Shown: positions 46,201 to 59,640 of the stretch, piece by piece
How positions within the stretch are numbered: the stretch's first letter is position 1
Layout: each line of letters starts with the position of its first letter
Source of the DNA: Pempheris klunzingeri
Lineage: Eukaryota; Chordata; Actinopteri; Acropomatiformes; Pempheridae
DNA length: 64,000 nucleotides
Assembly (NCBI RefSeq): GCF_042242105.1
Contig: NC_092022.1
Span: 25,759,501-25,823,500 of the forward strand
Reading direction: 5' to 3'
Program-made: the position numbers and the translations under genes
Notes under the pieces: generated by a model
Seen by the model: the letters and a program-made list of their open reading frames with translations, nothing else
Databases searched by the model: none
Told to the model about the DNA's origin: nothing

Positions 46201-49200
46201 TTATTCCAACTTGATGGGCAACAGTGAGTAATATCATATCTATCTTTATGTGCACAATAGGCACAATAGGCTTAGCCTTCACTTACCTACATCACCCACC
46301 ACAGCTGGAAAACTGTTATCAGCACATTGATGCAACGACGTCACATCTACATCAACATAATGAACCAGGTTTGAGTTTTGGATTTGTGTCATATTCCATG
46401 ACCCCCTGAAGTCTGTGCTCTGACACCAACCAGGAATAACAGGTTTGATCTGGGTGGACTTTGTTGTACGGTGGCCGGGAGGTGCAAAACAATTTTACAA
46501 TACGAGAAACACTTTTACAAAGCTGGAGACAAATTGACATTTTAGAAAACAAATTTACAAGATGTGAAACACTTTTACAAACGCCGAGACAAATTTACAA
46601 GTAACTTTTTCAACCGGAAAGGGAATGTACCAACTGTCGAGTAGAACCGGAAGTGATAAGGAGTTCATGGTGACCCACGATGGACGGCAGTCAAGCGGTC
46701 TTTTGCCCGTTTTGTGGCGAACATATGAGCCCATTAACGCGGTACATTCCCTTTCCGGTTGAAAAAGTTACTTGTAAATTTGTCTCTGCGTTTGTAAAAG
46801 TGTTTCACGTCTTGTAAATTTGTTTTCTCAAATGTAAATTTGTCTCCAGCTTTGTAAAAGTGTTTCTCGTATTGTAAAATTGTTTTGCACCTCCCGGCCA
46901 CCGTATTGTTGTGTTAAATGTTGATGACAGATCAAACCTTGCTGCTGTTCCAGTAAGTGAATATCATCCAGCATGACTCTGTGTGTTTTGTTAAAATTGC
47001 TTTAAATATATCAAACATATATCATTAACCTTGTGGAAAACATTACAAAGCTGTAAAACCACAAATTGAAGAATTCAGTCCCTGAATGATTCTTGCAAAG
47101 CCCATTGGAGCTGCTTTCTGTGACAACTATCACCAACCAAGATGGCCCTGTGGATTACAGCCTCAGGACTGCACTTTTTCTGTTTTTTTGTTTTTTATTA
47201 TCAGAGAGCAACTTTTAAACCTTCAACCACCCACTGGTAGTCGGCCATGGGGGGGGGGAGTGTGCCAGAGCGCTGCTTATATGTATGCAGTATGATTATA
47301 ACCTATATAAAATGGATATCACAATTCTACACAGCCTCAGGAAATGAAAACATTTTTGTTTTTCAGAGCAGAAATGGAGAGAGGATTGTCTAGAAAACAT
47401 ATAATTGAAGGTAAGATTTTTGGTTACCTCTGTGAATAACTACTGGCATTTTGGATTAGATTATTATGTGATAATACCATGAATATGTTATCTTTATGAA
47501 ACAGGTCTAAAGGCATCACTAGAGCGACTTCAGCTGGAGTATGTAGACGTGGTTTTTGCAAATCGACCAGATCCTAACACACCTATAGAAGGTATAGAAA
47601 GGCTGTAGAAACGGCACCTTACAGCCCCAGTGTGGTCACATTATGGAGTAATTCATTGATTTATTGATCATGTAGCCAACTCATTTGTCCGACAGCCTGT
47701 AGACTGAGATGTCACAAACCCTCACCAGGGAGTTGTTGTAAGTGTGGGGAACATGAAAACTACTCACAAACACACGTCTCCATCCAACTAAAGACTAAAC
47801 TAAACCCAGATGTCACATCGAGAACTAATTCGATGTTTTTTTATGCTGTTCCCTCTGATGTGATCTTTCTTCTTATTAACGCTGTCTGATGATTGCTGAA
47901 ACTTTTGGAGTTAGCTAATTTGGGCTGTGTTTGGTAGAGACGGTGAGGGCAATGACCCATGTGATTAACCAGGGGATGGCCATGTATTGGGGGACATCAC
48001 GATGGAACTCCATGGAGATCATGGTGAGTTCACACAAGTCTCGAAACAGCCTGTAAATGCATTCGTGATTCCATTTGATTTCTTGTATCTGAGATTTGAT
48101 TTTGAGTCCCTGAATTGGTGTCAGGTCCAAATTGTATTCAGTCTAAACAGGTCAAACGATGGAAGTGTGGCTCTATCTGCATCGGGTCTAAGGCTGGTCA
48201 CATTTTGGATAAACATTTATGAATAGCATATTCTATGCAATGTCAGGCATGTACTGTTTTGCATATTTTTCCCATTTTTTAAGAAAAAAGTGTCCATTTT
48301 TAAGTTCATTGCAAAAGTAATCTTAAAGTCATTATTTGGGTCCAGTCCCGGATGGTTGGTCTCTCTGTACCATCCACTTCTTTGTAATGGCCTTTTTCCC
48401 CCAGCTGCCCAAACTATATTCCAAAGGTATCCATCAATTGTTTTCATCGCTAGAGTTTTACAACCCAACAACATCGTCTTAAAATTAAGTGGAATACCAA
48501 TTTGAAATATACACTTTAAAGCATTGTTAAGATCAGACCAGTATGGTATTGATGCGCTGGTTGGCTGCCACATTTTCTCCAACATTGACCGTTTCCTTGT
48601 GATAAATGTGCACTTTGACGTGGTGCTATAAAGTAATGAGATCCAGCAGAATTCTCTCCACTGAAGATGTACACATATACTCCCACTCATCTTCTGTTAG
48701 AACAAGATCTGCTTCCTTTTCCCATCTATCCTTAATATAGTTTGTTGAAATGAGTTATAGTTTTATATAATTTTGATATTATTCCCTTTGGAAGTTTTGA
48801 TTCGTATGCTTTTATAAAAAGGTCAATCAGTGGATTATATTCTTCTATATTTTGCCTAATCTCTTATAATCTCTTTAATATAATAATTCCTTGTTTGTAG
48901 ATACCTATAAAGATCTTCTTTCTCCAGGTTAAATTTATTCTGCAGTGTGTCAAAGCTTTCCAGTTGATTGTTATTTACAATCTGGAAGAAGACTTTTATA
49001 CCTTTTGTGATCCAAAATCTGAATCTGGAGTCATTTCTGTTTGGGGTGAAGTTTTGATCATATGCTAGCAAACTCAGCTTTTTAACTTCCCTGTCCAGTT
49101 TATATGTTTTGATCAGGTCCTTCCAAACTGTAAATACAGACTGGCTCCTTTTTTTTGGGAAATTCATTCATGCACATTAAGTTTTGGTAATTTTTCCATG

Positions 49201-52200
49201 CATCTGTCTTTTGATTGGGTCAAATGTTTGTGAAAACTTGTGCCCTGTGTTTTCTGTAGGAGGCATACTCAGTGGCACGCCAGTTCAACCAGATCCCACC
49301 CGTCTGTGAACAAGCAGAGTACCACATGTTCCAGAGGGAGAAGGTTGAAGTGCAACTACCTGAACTGTTCCACAAGATAGGTAAGGTTACAGGTCCGCCA
49401 CTGTCAGAACTCAGACATTAGTGTTATATATTAGTTTCTGCAATTAGATAAGAAACAAGCATCCAAATGCTCACAAGCTGCTTGGACCCCAATCACTGCT
49501 GCCTATGGCCACATTTATGTAAATTGTTTGTAGGATATGATTGACAGGCCATCCTTTCTTTCTTGATTGTTAAGTTATATTTTGTGTATTAGTTTGAATC
49601 CTGCAATTACAAAGTTGCTGTGTGTGATTTGGTTTTGGGTCTGCAGGCATTGGAGCTATGACGTGGTCTCCACTGGCCTGTGGGATCATCTCAGGGAAGT
49701 ATAACAGTGGGATCCCCCCTTATTCACGAGCCTCTCTAAAGGTAACACACTTCCTTTCTGTTCCTTTCCCACTTCTCCTCATTTCATTTTATCACGTCAC
49801 ATCCATCCAACCACTTATCCTGTCACTTATTCATCTGATGAATCCTCAGCTTTACCCGTTCTTTTGTTTTAACTACTTCTCTTTTGCCAATAATATATTA
49901 TTATCATAATAATAATAAACAATATTGGTAGCAAACAATCAAAGTGGAGAAAAAGGCCAATCAGAAATACATGTTATAGCAAGCAGGCAAATACATTTGA
50001 ACACAGAATAGATTTTTCTAAGCTCTTTCTTGCCAAAAGCCTTCTCTGAGTGCACATTCGCTTAATTTGTCCCATTTTTATACAGTCTGCAAACATTAAC
50101 GCAAACTCAGTAATATAGAAGAACAAAACTCTTGTAACTTTCTACAAACTGGCTGAAAAATATCTATCTGCAGGTAAACTCATCCTTGATCACATAGCTA
50201 CACAGGAGTTTTGGAGACGTAGGTAGCTCATTGACGTTCTTGCTGTGTAAAAGTAGCTCAACGCTTGAAAAAGGTTGGAGACCCCTGACTTACTGAAATT
50301 GCAATATTTCTAATCTAACAGTAGCACAACACTACAATTGTTATCTTTTTGTTTTTTGTCGGTTCTTTTTGTCTGTAGAAAATAAAAAACATAAATAATT
50401 TTTCTTTACCCAAATGACTTAGCCCCAGTTGTAGTTAGACATACACATTCCCCATACAGTCACAGTCTAAATCACCATCTAAAACAGAATAATCCAAAAG
50501 ATCAAATAGGTTTGAACTGATTTACACTTTCACTTTCCACCCTGATGAAGGCAAGAGTCTCCAAAAATAGTTGTTTTTCTGACGTAACAACGGTCTAATG
50601 CCAGTATTTAGCCTTAGATGGAGTTTACTGTTTGCTTTGGGCTGCATTCCCCAACAACCCGGCTCAGAGTAGACTAGACACAGATGCAACAGGGGCTGAA
50701 TTAGTGGAAGTAACTCAAAAATAGTTAAATCAGTAACACATTATTCTACACAGACAAGAACATTGTAAACAAACTTATTACTTTCAAATGGAAGTAGCTC
50801 GTGTTGTAATATTTTACATCTGGAAGTGACTTGCCAAACACTGCAGGTGATCTGTTTTTTAATCAACCAAATCATCGTCTGTGGCCGTCAAAGGTTGTGG
50901 ACATTACCAGAATCCCCGACTTGCTTTTATTTATTTCTGAGCTCTGTGTTGTGTCTCTGTGTCTGTAACAGGGTTATCAGTGGATGAAGGACAAGATCCT
51001 GAGTGAGGAGGGCCACCGTCAGCAGGTGAAGCTAAAAGAGTTGCGGGCAGTTGCTGAGCGACTAGGCTGCACTCTGCCCCAACTGGCTATTGGTAAAATA
51101 ACTGTAATTTGTCGCACTGTCTTTACATTTGCAGGGTTTTCTTCAGTTGTGATGATTATAGAGAGCACTCAACCCACTTTTGTTTCAGTCAGGACGCTTG
51201 CACACACACAGCTTGCTTAAATAGCCCTGGTTCCCTGTCCTTTGGGCTCTTACTGCTTGTCCTTATGCAGTCGTATCCTACAAATCTGACTGCACCCCAT
51301 CGTTATGTCCTTCTTAAGTCTTAACAAGCGGTCCTTCTGTATGAAGAGTGCTTTATATGGAGGTAAGAACCACGACAGTACCAAGGCACTATTAGTACAC
51401 ACACACATATACAGTGGATCCATCATGTCCATCATGTCCTACTATGTAGTTGTCCATGTTTGTTTCTAGTGGAATACCAGAGGTTTCTGTCTTTAGAATA
51501 GTTTATCACTTCACTCTTTTACTATTATTAGTCATGCTGTTATTATTCATATATTCATTATTGTTACCATCATATTCCTATTATCGGTAATATAGCTACT
51601 ATCATTACAGTTGTTTGCTGTGCATCTCCCCTCCCACATCCAAACCCCCTTCTTTCTATCTTTCTTTCTTTTTCTCTCTCTCTCTGTCCAACCTCCACCC
51701 AACACGGACCCCTACAGAAAGCCTCCCCCTCTGATCCTGGGTCTGTTTGAGGTTTCTTCCTGTTAAAGGGGAGTTCTTCCTCCACTGTTTCCTAATATAA
51801 TATCTGATGCTGCTCATGTGGGGATCCTTGAGTCCTTAATTTTTAATTCCTGAATCGTTGGTCTCTCTCTAATTAAAGAGTTTGGTCTAGACCTGCTCTT
51901 TATGGAAAGAGTCTTGAGATAACACTTGTTAAGAATTGGTGCTATATAAATAAAGATTGATTGAAATAAGATACTTCTTCTTTAACTTAAAAATTCCATT
52001 TGTCATTCATGAAATATGCAGGCTACCAACTTCTCTCACAGAAACATTTAAGGGATGACTACGTTTGCACATATCTGTCCAGCACATATACATGTTGGAA
52101 TGTATATCTAGCCCTTGTTCTAGTCCAGTTGTCCCCCCACACACAACAATGCCTGCTGAGGGATTGCATTTACCTTTTCTTTCCTGTGCTGCAAATTCCC

Positions 52201-53020
52201 ACAGCATGGTGCCTGAGAAACGACGGGGTGAACGCTGTCCTGCTGGGGGCTTCCAGAGCTGAACAGCTGATGGAGAATATCAGAGCAATACAGGTCAGGA
52301 AACATACAGGAAGCAGGTGAACCAACCTTTGGTCTTCACGCGCAGCATCCTCTTCATCCTCTGAAAGGAGTCTTCCTCAGAATCAGAACCTTCTTCCCCA
52401 GATTCACCATCTTCTAACTCATAGAAGAGCTGTAGTGCGCCACTTCGGCTCTTCATAACTTTAGTCTTAATAGGCCGATCGACAAAATTCAAACACTTGT
52501 AAAAAGTTTGAAGTGTCCGCTTTCCAACAGTCTTTGAACTGAGCACCTGTGTGCTTGTGTCACAGCTTTACGTTTTCAAACGTGTGACATGTGACTGTGA
52601 CGCCGTGTGGCGGTCCTAGACTCCGAAGGGTTAAAAGGTCTGTCCAAAGTTTAAAAGTAGTTTTGCACTTGTGTAAGGAGCGTTCCTGGTTCAGAAAGTT
52701 CTGTAAAATAACATGCTTTGTATCTGTATATCCAGTCAAAAGTAAATTGTACTTCGGTAACTAATTAATCAGTGGTGTCAGTCCATGAGTTCCCTTTTGT
52801 GTTTTGAGCTGTTTTTGACTCACAGCAGGTTTTTCTCTAATAGAAGGCTGTTTCAAGAAAAAGTCTGGTTCTCTCTGAGGTAATTAGTTTCAGAAATTCA
52901 AGTAACCCTTTCTTTCTTCTCATTCCACAGGTTCTTCCAAAGCTGTCAGTGTCCATTGTATCTGAGGTGGATAACCTCTTGGGAAACAAGCCCTACAGTA
53001 AAAAGGACTTTAGATCCTAG
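40236..53020 (+). CDS. kcnab2: voltage-gated K+ channel beta-2 subunit (aldo-keto reductase fold), 14 exons
   Basis: Exons are 40236-40576, 42927-42970, 43227-43264, 44443-44522, 44620-44664, 45587-45631, 47367-47410, 47505-47591, 47938-48023, 49260-49380, 49647-49741, 50972-51092, 52205-52293 and 52931-53020. All phases agree; 441 residues. From [15 protein letters not shown] (115) to the [10 protein letters not shown] end it is a Kv-beta core: an NADPH-binding aldo-keto reductase barrel that docks as a tetramer under the Kv1 T1 domain. The tetrad D159, Y164, K192 and N232 is intact. It is assigned to KCNAB2, not KCNAB1/3, by [16 protein letters not shown] and [12 protein letters not shown]. 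The first 114 residues are Ser/Gly-rich, then helical ([13 protein letters not shown]), and resemble the long KCNAB1-type N-terminus more than the short mammalian KCNAB2 one. VYTGGK replaces the mammalian VYAAGK beside the tyrosine. Confidence 0.96.
43428..43640. repeat. interspersed repeat with simple-sequence tail
   Basis: AATCAGAATCAGGATTCCTT TAATAATCCCCAGGGGGAAA followed by AATAATAATAATA tracts is a recurrent teleost non-LTR 3' end in reverse orientation. It lies in a kcnab2 intron. Confidence 0.5.
43858..44109. mobile_element. piggyBac-type MITE C (kcnab2 intron)
   Basis: The ends CCCTTTCATGCATGAA and TATGCATGAAAGGG form a terminal inverted repeat, flanked by TTAA at 43854-43857 and 44110-44113. 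It is 252 bp with no coding capacity. The TTAA target marks it as piggyBac-type. Confidence 0.85.
45705..45828. mobile_element. Tc1 right-end remnant
   Basis: TTTGTCATTATGGGGTATTG TGTGTAGATTGATGAG through TTTGGAATAAGGCTGTAACA TAACAAAATGTG and ending at CACTG followed by TA is the terminal inverted repeat of a widespread fish Tc1 family. The body and the other end are missing. Confidence 0.8.
46467..46905. mobile_element. foldback element with ~160-bp inverted arms
   Basis: The left arm starts TACGGTGGCCGGGAGGTGCA and the right arm ends with its reverse complement. Each arm is about 160 bases and built from alternating ACAAATTTACAAG-like and CACTTTTACAAA-like blocks. A 6-bp direct repeat TTGTTG flanks both sides (46461-46466, 46906-46911). 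The short centre contains an ATG at 46680 followed by [17 protein letters not shown], a zinc-ribbon-like start, suggesting an internally deleted relative of a coding transposon. Superfamily not recognised. Confidence 0.85.
48200..49175 (-). pseudogene. L1-like retrotransposon ORF2 3' fragment, antisense in kcnab2 intron
   Basis: On the minus strand two open segments (49167-48856 and 48690-48217) in different frames read as the region downstream of reverse transcriptase in fish L1-like ORF2. Seen features are [20 protein letters not shown], the [19 protein letters not shown] motif, and then [18 protein letters not shown] sequence. Frameshifts and stops separate the parts and the reverse-transcriptase domain itself is absent, so it is a dead, truncated copy. 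Confidence 0.7.
50220..50290. mobile_element. hAT right-terminus remnant
   Basis: AAAAAGGTTGGAGACCCCTG near 50268-50288 looks like the right TIR of a hAT element. The matching left end CAGGGGTCTCC is not seen in this intron. Confidence 0.45.
51520..51965 (+). repeat. non-LTR/SINE-type interspersed repeat with 3' tail
   Basis: The segment TTTGAGGTTTCTTCCTGTTA AAGGGGAGTTCTTCCTCCAC TGT, then AATTGGTGCTATATAAATAA AGATTGATTG, is the well-known 3' region of a very abundant teleost family (L2/Rex-like; exact name uncertain). It includes a (CT)n run at about 51660-51686. It lies in the penultimate-but-one kcnab2 intron. Confidence 0.65.
52300..52630 (-). mobile_element. possible piggyBac end plus transposase N-terminal fragment
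   Basis: On the minus strand, TTAA (52634-52631) is followed by CCCTTCGGAGTCTAGGACCG and then an open frame from 52546. The frame contains a strongly acidic stretch ([19 protein letters not shown]), as piggyBac transposases have near their N-terminus. No second end is visible. The fragment stops beside the donor of the kcnab2 exon ending at 52293. Confidence 0.4.
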
Positions 53021-56000
53021 AAGCACCAGTGAAGACAGAAGGAGGCATGGACGATAGACAGTATAGCCATTTATGAGAGTGTAGCAAAAACGGAATAATC
53101 TGGAATCTGTTCCTAAAAGCAATAACGAGAAGAAATGTGCCATTGCTCATTTCACTAAGTTAATGTGCTGTCAGTCCACTTTCTTGACACATTTGCACTT
53201 GATAATAGCTCGACAATATGCAATACATAATCTAGTAGTCTGAACATTGCCCAAAATGTTCTAATCAGCTGAGCCACTAACGCGCAACAACAGCTTGGTC
53301 TACCAAACCAGGCTCCTCTTCACTGTCTACAGCATGTCAGTGTGTAACTTACAAAATGAATGTTGCACAAAACAATGATGTGTGATGCATTAGCCTTTTC
53401 AGTGCAATAACATCAGACATCCTTAAACACTGTTAATACTCGTACTGTGAGAAGAGCTTGTAGTGATCAGGGTCTTTTTGTTCTTTATATCTCATCCAGA
53501 TTCAAATGTAACTCACTTTTGTTTATTTATTACATTAATATAAAGAAAGGAAGCAGACAACTTCACTGTTTATTGTGTTACGCACTATGTGACGTGTGCG
53601 TTATTAATCCACCTGACCGGGACGCCTTCGGCCACAGGTACCTTCCTCGTGTGCATTCGTTTTCTGTCTCCATCAAGAGCAGGCAGAACTGTTTCTCGTT
53701 GTTCAGTCATGGACACCCTCATGGGCACCCCAGCGGACGAGCACACAGGGACGGCTGGTAAAGAGACAGACATTTTCCAAAGACTTGTGTTACTTTTAGT
53801 CACAGTTGATTACAGTTGCGTTCATGTAATTATGTTTTAGTCAATGCATGTTTGGCTTTTGGTAAAGTTGTACTTTTATTAAAATCTTTACTGAGACCTT
53901 TTGTCAAACCCTTTGTCGTGGTGCCTCAAGTTTTTTCAACAACATCCTCGAGCTAATAATGACCCAATATTCTGTAGAAAGCTGTAATAGAATTCAAAGC
54001 TGCATGTTGGAATGTTTTGACTTTGCCAATGTGGACAAATGACCATAACTCTCGAGGGATGTGCTCTGACCTGTAGTTTAAGATGAACTCCCACCACTCC
54101 AGGGATGTGCAGTCTATCATGAGAAGAAAAAAGAAATAAAATAATAAAATAAAATAGTTATCAATATTTTTCCTCTGGCCTATGCTTTAATGCATCTTCG
54201 GTGTGGTTCCCACAAGTTTTGATCATTTTTATAGTCAAAATCACCCTCCCCCCCCCACCTGGCTCGATCCCTCACAAGGTGGATTGAGTGCGTGCATCTG
54301 TATGTTTCCAATATCCTGCTTGAAGACACTTTGGTTATACGTTTTAATTGCCATAGTGTTCGGTGATGTATTTCATGCATGTGTGTAACACTTAAGTCTT
54401 GTTGATCGAACAAAACTCCAGAAGCAGAAAGCTGCTGTGAGGCAGCCAGTACCTCTGCCTCACAGAGGGGGGCGGTAGTGAGCCTGGAGGGCAATGAGTT
54501 AATAGGGAGTTACTCTTGCTAAAGTTAAAACAATGTTTTTTTCACTAGCTGGAAATGGAGGATTTGATTTCAAAGCTAAGGAAATTTTCAAAACTGGACT
54601 CTCAAGCAAAGCAAGAATGAATAAAAACTGAGAGACCTACGAGGTCTTTTCAGACGGAGTGGTAGAACAGAAAAGATCAGCTTTGTGGCTGTGCTGCAAA
54701 AAAAAAACCTTTTTGCTTTCCTTAGCAAATTCTGGACCCAAACTGGATTCTGTGATTTGAAAAACTTGCAGAGTCTCAGCAAACATGAACGAACAGCTAC
54801 TCACATCCAAAGTCAGATTTCTTTAAAGACTTTGGGAACATCACAGATTGATCTGGCTATGAATGAACAATAGAGACTTAATATCAGCACCACAGTGCTA
54901 AGGTAAAAGAAAACAGTGAGATTCTTTTTTTCCTTTATTCATAAAAAACGGCTAAAAAAAAAATATGCTTCCTCCGAGCTGCTATAAATTTAAACTTCTT
55001 CGACTGAATTGTGAATTTATGCTATTTTATTAGAATATATGTTTGTAAATCTGACCAACCACAAACCTCACCTCACGTCACTGCACCACTCCCTCCATCA
55101 CAGAGCGTCCTGACAGCAAGAAAGTGGGACTGGATGAACTCAAGGAGGCCAGATGGACAAGAAACAGTTTCACATTTTTCAATACAGAATTCCAAAAATC
55201 TTAATCTGAAATGTGCAGTCAGGTAAATTTAATGAAACAGGTGCATGTATGTATTTATTGATTTTGATAAGACTGTTCAGACCACGGTGGTGCGGCCGTT
55301 AAGACATGCAGGTTCATTGGTGACTCAATTATTAGGTAAATTGTATTCCTGAGGATTATTTTTATTTTTGAAGAAGTCAATCTAAACCTCAAACCTGAGT
55401 ATTAAGAGTATTATTAGAATATTCAACCTTTATACTAAATGATTTCTCCCAGACTTGTGTTTTAATTAAAAATCAGACAGAGGACACAAACAGTCAGGGA
55501 GGAGCCCTGGTAGGAGACAGTGAATTGCAATGCCATCTCTCCACAGCTATAAACTCAGTCAGTACTTACTGTGACACACTGGAACAATAGTTCATGATGC
55601 AGCGAATGAGACTCGTCCTGATTGTATCTATAATTATTGTTACATACATCTGCTGCTACTGACTAAGCTCAGTTTAATGAGTAAATTAACTGATTGCAAA
55701 GTGTATAACAACACACACGATCAAACCACACAGGACTAGCCAGCTTTGTTTCATACATTTGTTTAATCTATTTTGCGCAAAGTTGGATCATTCTGACAGC
55801 AGGTCTGCTGTGGCAGTGGTTAGTCAAAGCTTAGTTTGATAATCAAATGAACTGATCGTAGAGTATCCATGGCATTTAAAAACACAGCAACGTTTACTTT
55901 TATTGGTCAACAAGTGAACAGAACTAACCACCCAGTCTTTTAACATGTCATCTACCGTACGTGTTGACAGCAGAACCGTCATGCCGGGAGAGTGTGTTCA

Positions 56001-57275
56001 CACATACATGATACAGGTTACATTCAAGTCTCTACCAGAACATTCACAGCCTGAATAAACTCAGTTTTGCCCGATCTGACAGGCAAGATGTGTTGGCTGG
56101 ACTTCTCCTTCCTTGTTTGTCTTCTTCATGTCGTGAGTGTGATGAGCTAAGGAGTGAGATGTGAGTGACGGGAATGAGGACACGTCCAGGAGAAATGAGA
56201 TGCACCCAGGACCGCTGTAATGTAAAGTGTCATACACAGTTTGAACAGTTTTCTCCATCATACACAGGATTTGTGTTTGGGCAAGACTTCTAAAGTGTTG
56301 GTGTGATTCAGAATAAGCACTGGCTCCGTCTAGATCTTCTCATGTGCAAATTGTTTAGTTTTCCAACAAAAGATTCGTTTGTATGTTTCATGTGACATAA
56401 AAAAAATAATTAGGACTGGGACTGCAACAAAACCCATCCATTTCATTTATTAACAGTCCTACTTGTCTGTTTTCTGAAAGAAATGCAAAATTGAAGTAAG
56501 AAAACCTGACATCCAATAAAGTTATTTACAAAAATGTTAGCACTGTGGAGATCATAACAGGTTACATGCAATTTTGCGTAAGAGACAGCTGCATTTAACA
56601 ATTAACAAAACATACAATCAACATAACATACAACAACCTATATAATAGATACTAACTGGCAACCTTTACATGAAGTTCCACTGGGGTAAAAATATATAAT
56701 GTAGGCCTGCTCTATATAATTCACAGTAATAGTGGCCTCTCAGTCATGACTGGTGTGTTCTGATATGTGCCCATGGATGGTTTGGTAGCAGAGATATAAT
56801 AGGGCTTTTAGCAGGAGGAATATATTGAGTAACAACGTACAGAGTTTTAATGGGGTACAGATTTTTTTTATGTCAACCGTTGGCTATGTGCACTGAGTAA
56901 CAGAAAAACAAAGGGGAAATGTCAAAGCACTACAGATGATACTTCATACTACAATGACTTTCAGCTGGTGAGCCGCTTGTCACAAAACAGTATTATGCTT
57001 ATATTTAGTCTCTGATATCTTATCACAGGTATTATTTCCAAATAAAGGTACTTTAGAGTTTGCATTGTATCATAACGAGTCCTGGAACAAGTCACAATTT
57101 GCAGAATTTGAGAATTGACACCTATGTGGACTTCAGTCCGGTATCCTCTGGACTTGTGTCCATGTTGATTGATAACACACCATTTCACCATTTATATCCA
57201 ATAGTGCCAATGCAGGAAGTAGTGCAGCATTTATGTAGCTACTCAAAAATAAGAGTGTGGAGGGTTATGGATGGT

Positions 57276-57310
<35 letters not shown>

Positions 57311-59640
57311 TCGCGTGTAGATGACTTTGATACAATTGCGTTCAGTAATTGTAATTGAAATTTGCCTATTCATTAAACTAAACCACAACCTCTCTCCAAC
57401 CCAAACTTACTAGTTCTATGCTCAGATATTACAGAAAGCAAGAATTTGAAGGACGCCGTCACTGAACATGATCCAGGATTCTGCAGGACTGTCCAGTACC
57501 GACACCCTGGTCTGGAGGTGAGGTTGGTCGACTCAGGTTTTTTTGTTAGAAACTGCACTTGAACGCAGCACATAGACTACAGCTTACAGCCGGTTGGCCG
57601 AGACACACATGGAAGTTATGCATGAGAAGAATAAGCCCGGCAGTTATAGTCTGTATTCCTAATCAAAGTATCACAGAAAGATGAGCAAAAAAAAACAGTT
57701 TCAGTACCTAACTCAATCCAGGTGAACAGTTTTTGCTATACGCACTGTATATATGTTTGATGAATACATTGCAACTACAACTGATTTTGCTTTGCACTGG
57801 CAGTGTTTTGTCTCTGCTAGAAGAAAACAAAGGGCAGAGGCAGCAGCTATGGATGAACATGAACTGCCAGTTGGACAGCGCTCTCATCGGCCTTATGAAT
57901 TATCAACATCTCATAATACAGGATCAATTAGCTGCTGATAAGGCAACACACCAGAAAACCACAGGCTACTGTTTGCCACAGGGGGCTCATACGGCAGCAT
58001 GTATGTGTCATTATATGTATTTAAAAGCCATCTGAACGGAGAAGGTACAGCTCCTCTAATGAGTTGGGATGGGAGGTTTTCAGCAGCCACAAGAAGTGCT
58101 GCACGCTGTGTGAGGCTGTCAGGATCAAATTAAAGCTAGGATCAATAATACTGTTAACATGTGTTTGTCACAGGCACCCACCAAGTCTCGTCTCTTGTTA
58201 ATCCACCTCACTCCATGGACACCAAAAAGAAATTCACATTTTGGTTAATTAGCATTTCAGGCTACGCTGTAAAAGTGGTTCTCTGGCACTAGAAGCATCT
58301 CACTGCTTTGGACCTGTGCACTAAACTCAGGACTAACATGCTGTTTAGTTTACTGTTGTGTTTGTCTGCACAGGGAGATTTTGTTCTGTTTCAAACCCTT
58401 AAAAGAATCCTGTCTCTGCCAGTGGAGGGGCCACATATGACGTAACTAGGATACTTAGTTGTTTCTCCTTCCAGAGAAGTGATTGCAAAACCTGCTGGAT
58501 GTGGACAGAACCACATCCAGCAGGCCAACCATCTTAGAAAAGAGCCTTGTGAATTATTTCCATTTATTCTGGCGTCTTACTACCTGCACATCTGAGATGA
58601 CTCTGCACACACTGGCTGTGATTTTCACCTGCTGTGAATTTGTGCGTCCTTTCAAATCTTCCAAAAAGAGTCACGGTTGTAACGTGAGTGGGTGAGCAGA
58701 GCTACAGGCTGACAGTGAAACTGGCACGGATTTGCAAATCCACACAAATCTAAAAACACTCAATGACTAAATGTTTCATTGGATAAGCTTTGACACATTA
58801 GATAGATCCACAAAGTTTTAGATATTGGCAGTGACTGGACAACTGAAATTTCAACTTAGGCCATATGCAGCTACTGGTACCGAGCGATGTGGTAAAACAA
58901 AGAATCTGTTAAAACAAAGCAGGACACAATAATGTTGACAGTGACCAAATGTGAGCCAGCAAAAGAGGCTCTGAAAGGGTTCATCTTTACAGATCAAACA
59001 AAACTCTGTGAGGTCTTGGGAAAGGAGGGGAATAAGCTGAAAGAAATAGACAAACTGTTAAGTCAACTACAGCCTTCGCCTCTCTAGAACATACAGATCA
59101 CTCTCTCGTTGGGTTAATCCAGTCAGTCTGTAATGTACCTGGGAAAAAGAGGAACCAGGTTTGACAATAAGGTACAACTCCCACTGGGAGTAACTTATCA
59201 GCATTAAGCACGTTTCCTGTATTAAAATAACTACACTTTTGAACAAGGGTGAAGAGTATCATTAGGGTTAACAAATGTGTTTCAATGAGCTAACATACCA
59301 GAAACAAGAAAATAATTCAATTCAATGCACACATGATTCAGCATTCTCCTCCTTGAAGAAAATGTACAGCTTAACATTCAAAATAATGTCAACCTGTATG
59401 CACCGCCTGCTTCTTTTTGCTAACACAGTTCCCAATCACGTCGCATGCTACGCTTAGGGCTGCCAAGTAGATATCGTATGACCTTAGCTCTTAAGGAATC
59501 AATGCGATGGCTCCAAGTTCTTTAGTTCCTTTCAGGCATACACTTCAGGCACCTCAAACGACACAACCACATCTCACTCTGCTCCCTGTGGGGGAGGCGC
59601 AGCAGCGTTCCTCCCGTACGCTGCCACCTGGACCGTGGGT
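53021..59640. other. convergent intergenic region between kcnab2 and dedd
   Basis: It contains the 3'UTRs of both genes. A weak polyadenylation-like ATTAAA lies at about 53878 for kcnab2. A (GT)n tract is at 57277-57308. Several open frames (for example 53589-53840, 57733-58035) have no recognisable similarity, no family motif and no convincing splice sites, so I do not call genes. Confidence 0.4.
57277..57308. repeat. (GT)n microsatellite
   Basis: A pure GT run of about 30 bases ending in GCGCTCGCG, in the kcnab2-dedd intergenic region. Confidence 0.9.

Noticed and set aside
53447..53840. Overlapping 72-104-codon frames downstream of kcnab2
   Set aside because: Probably 3'UTR; the frames share one region on both strands and show no motif or splice signals.
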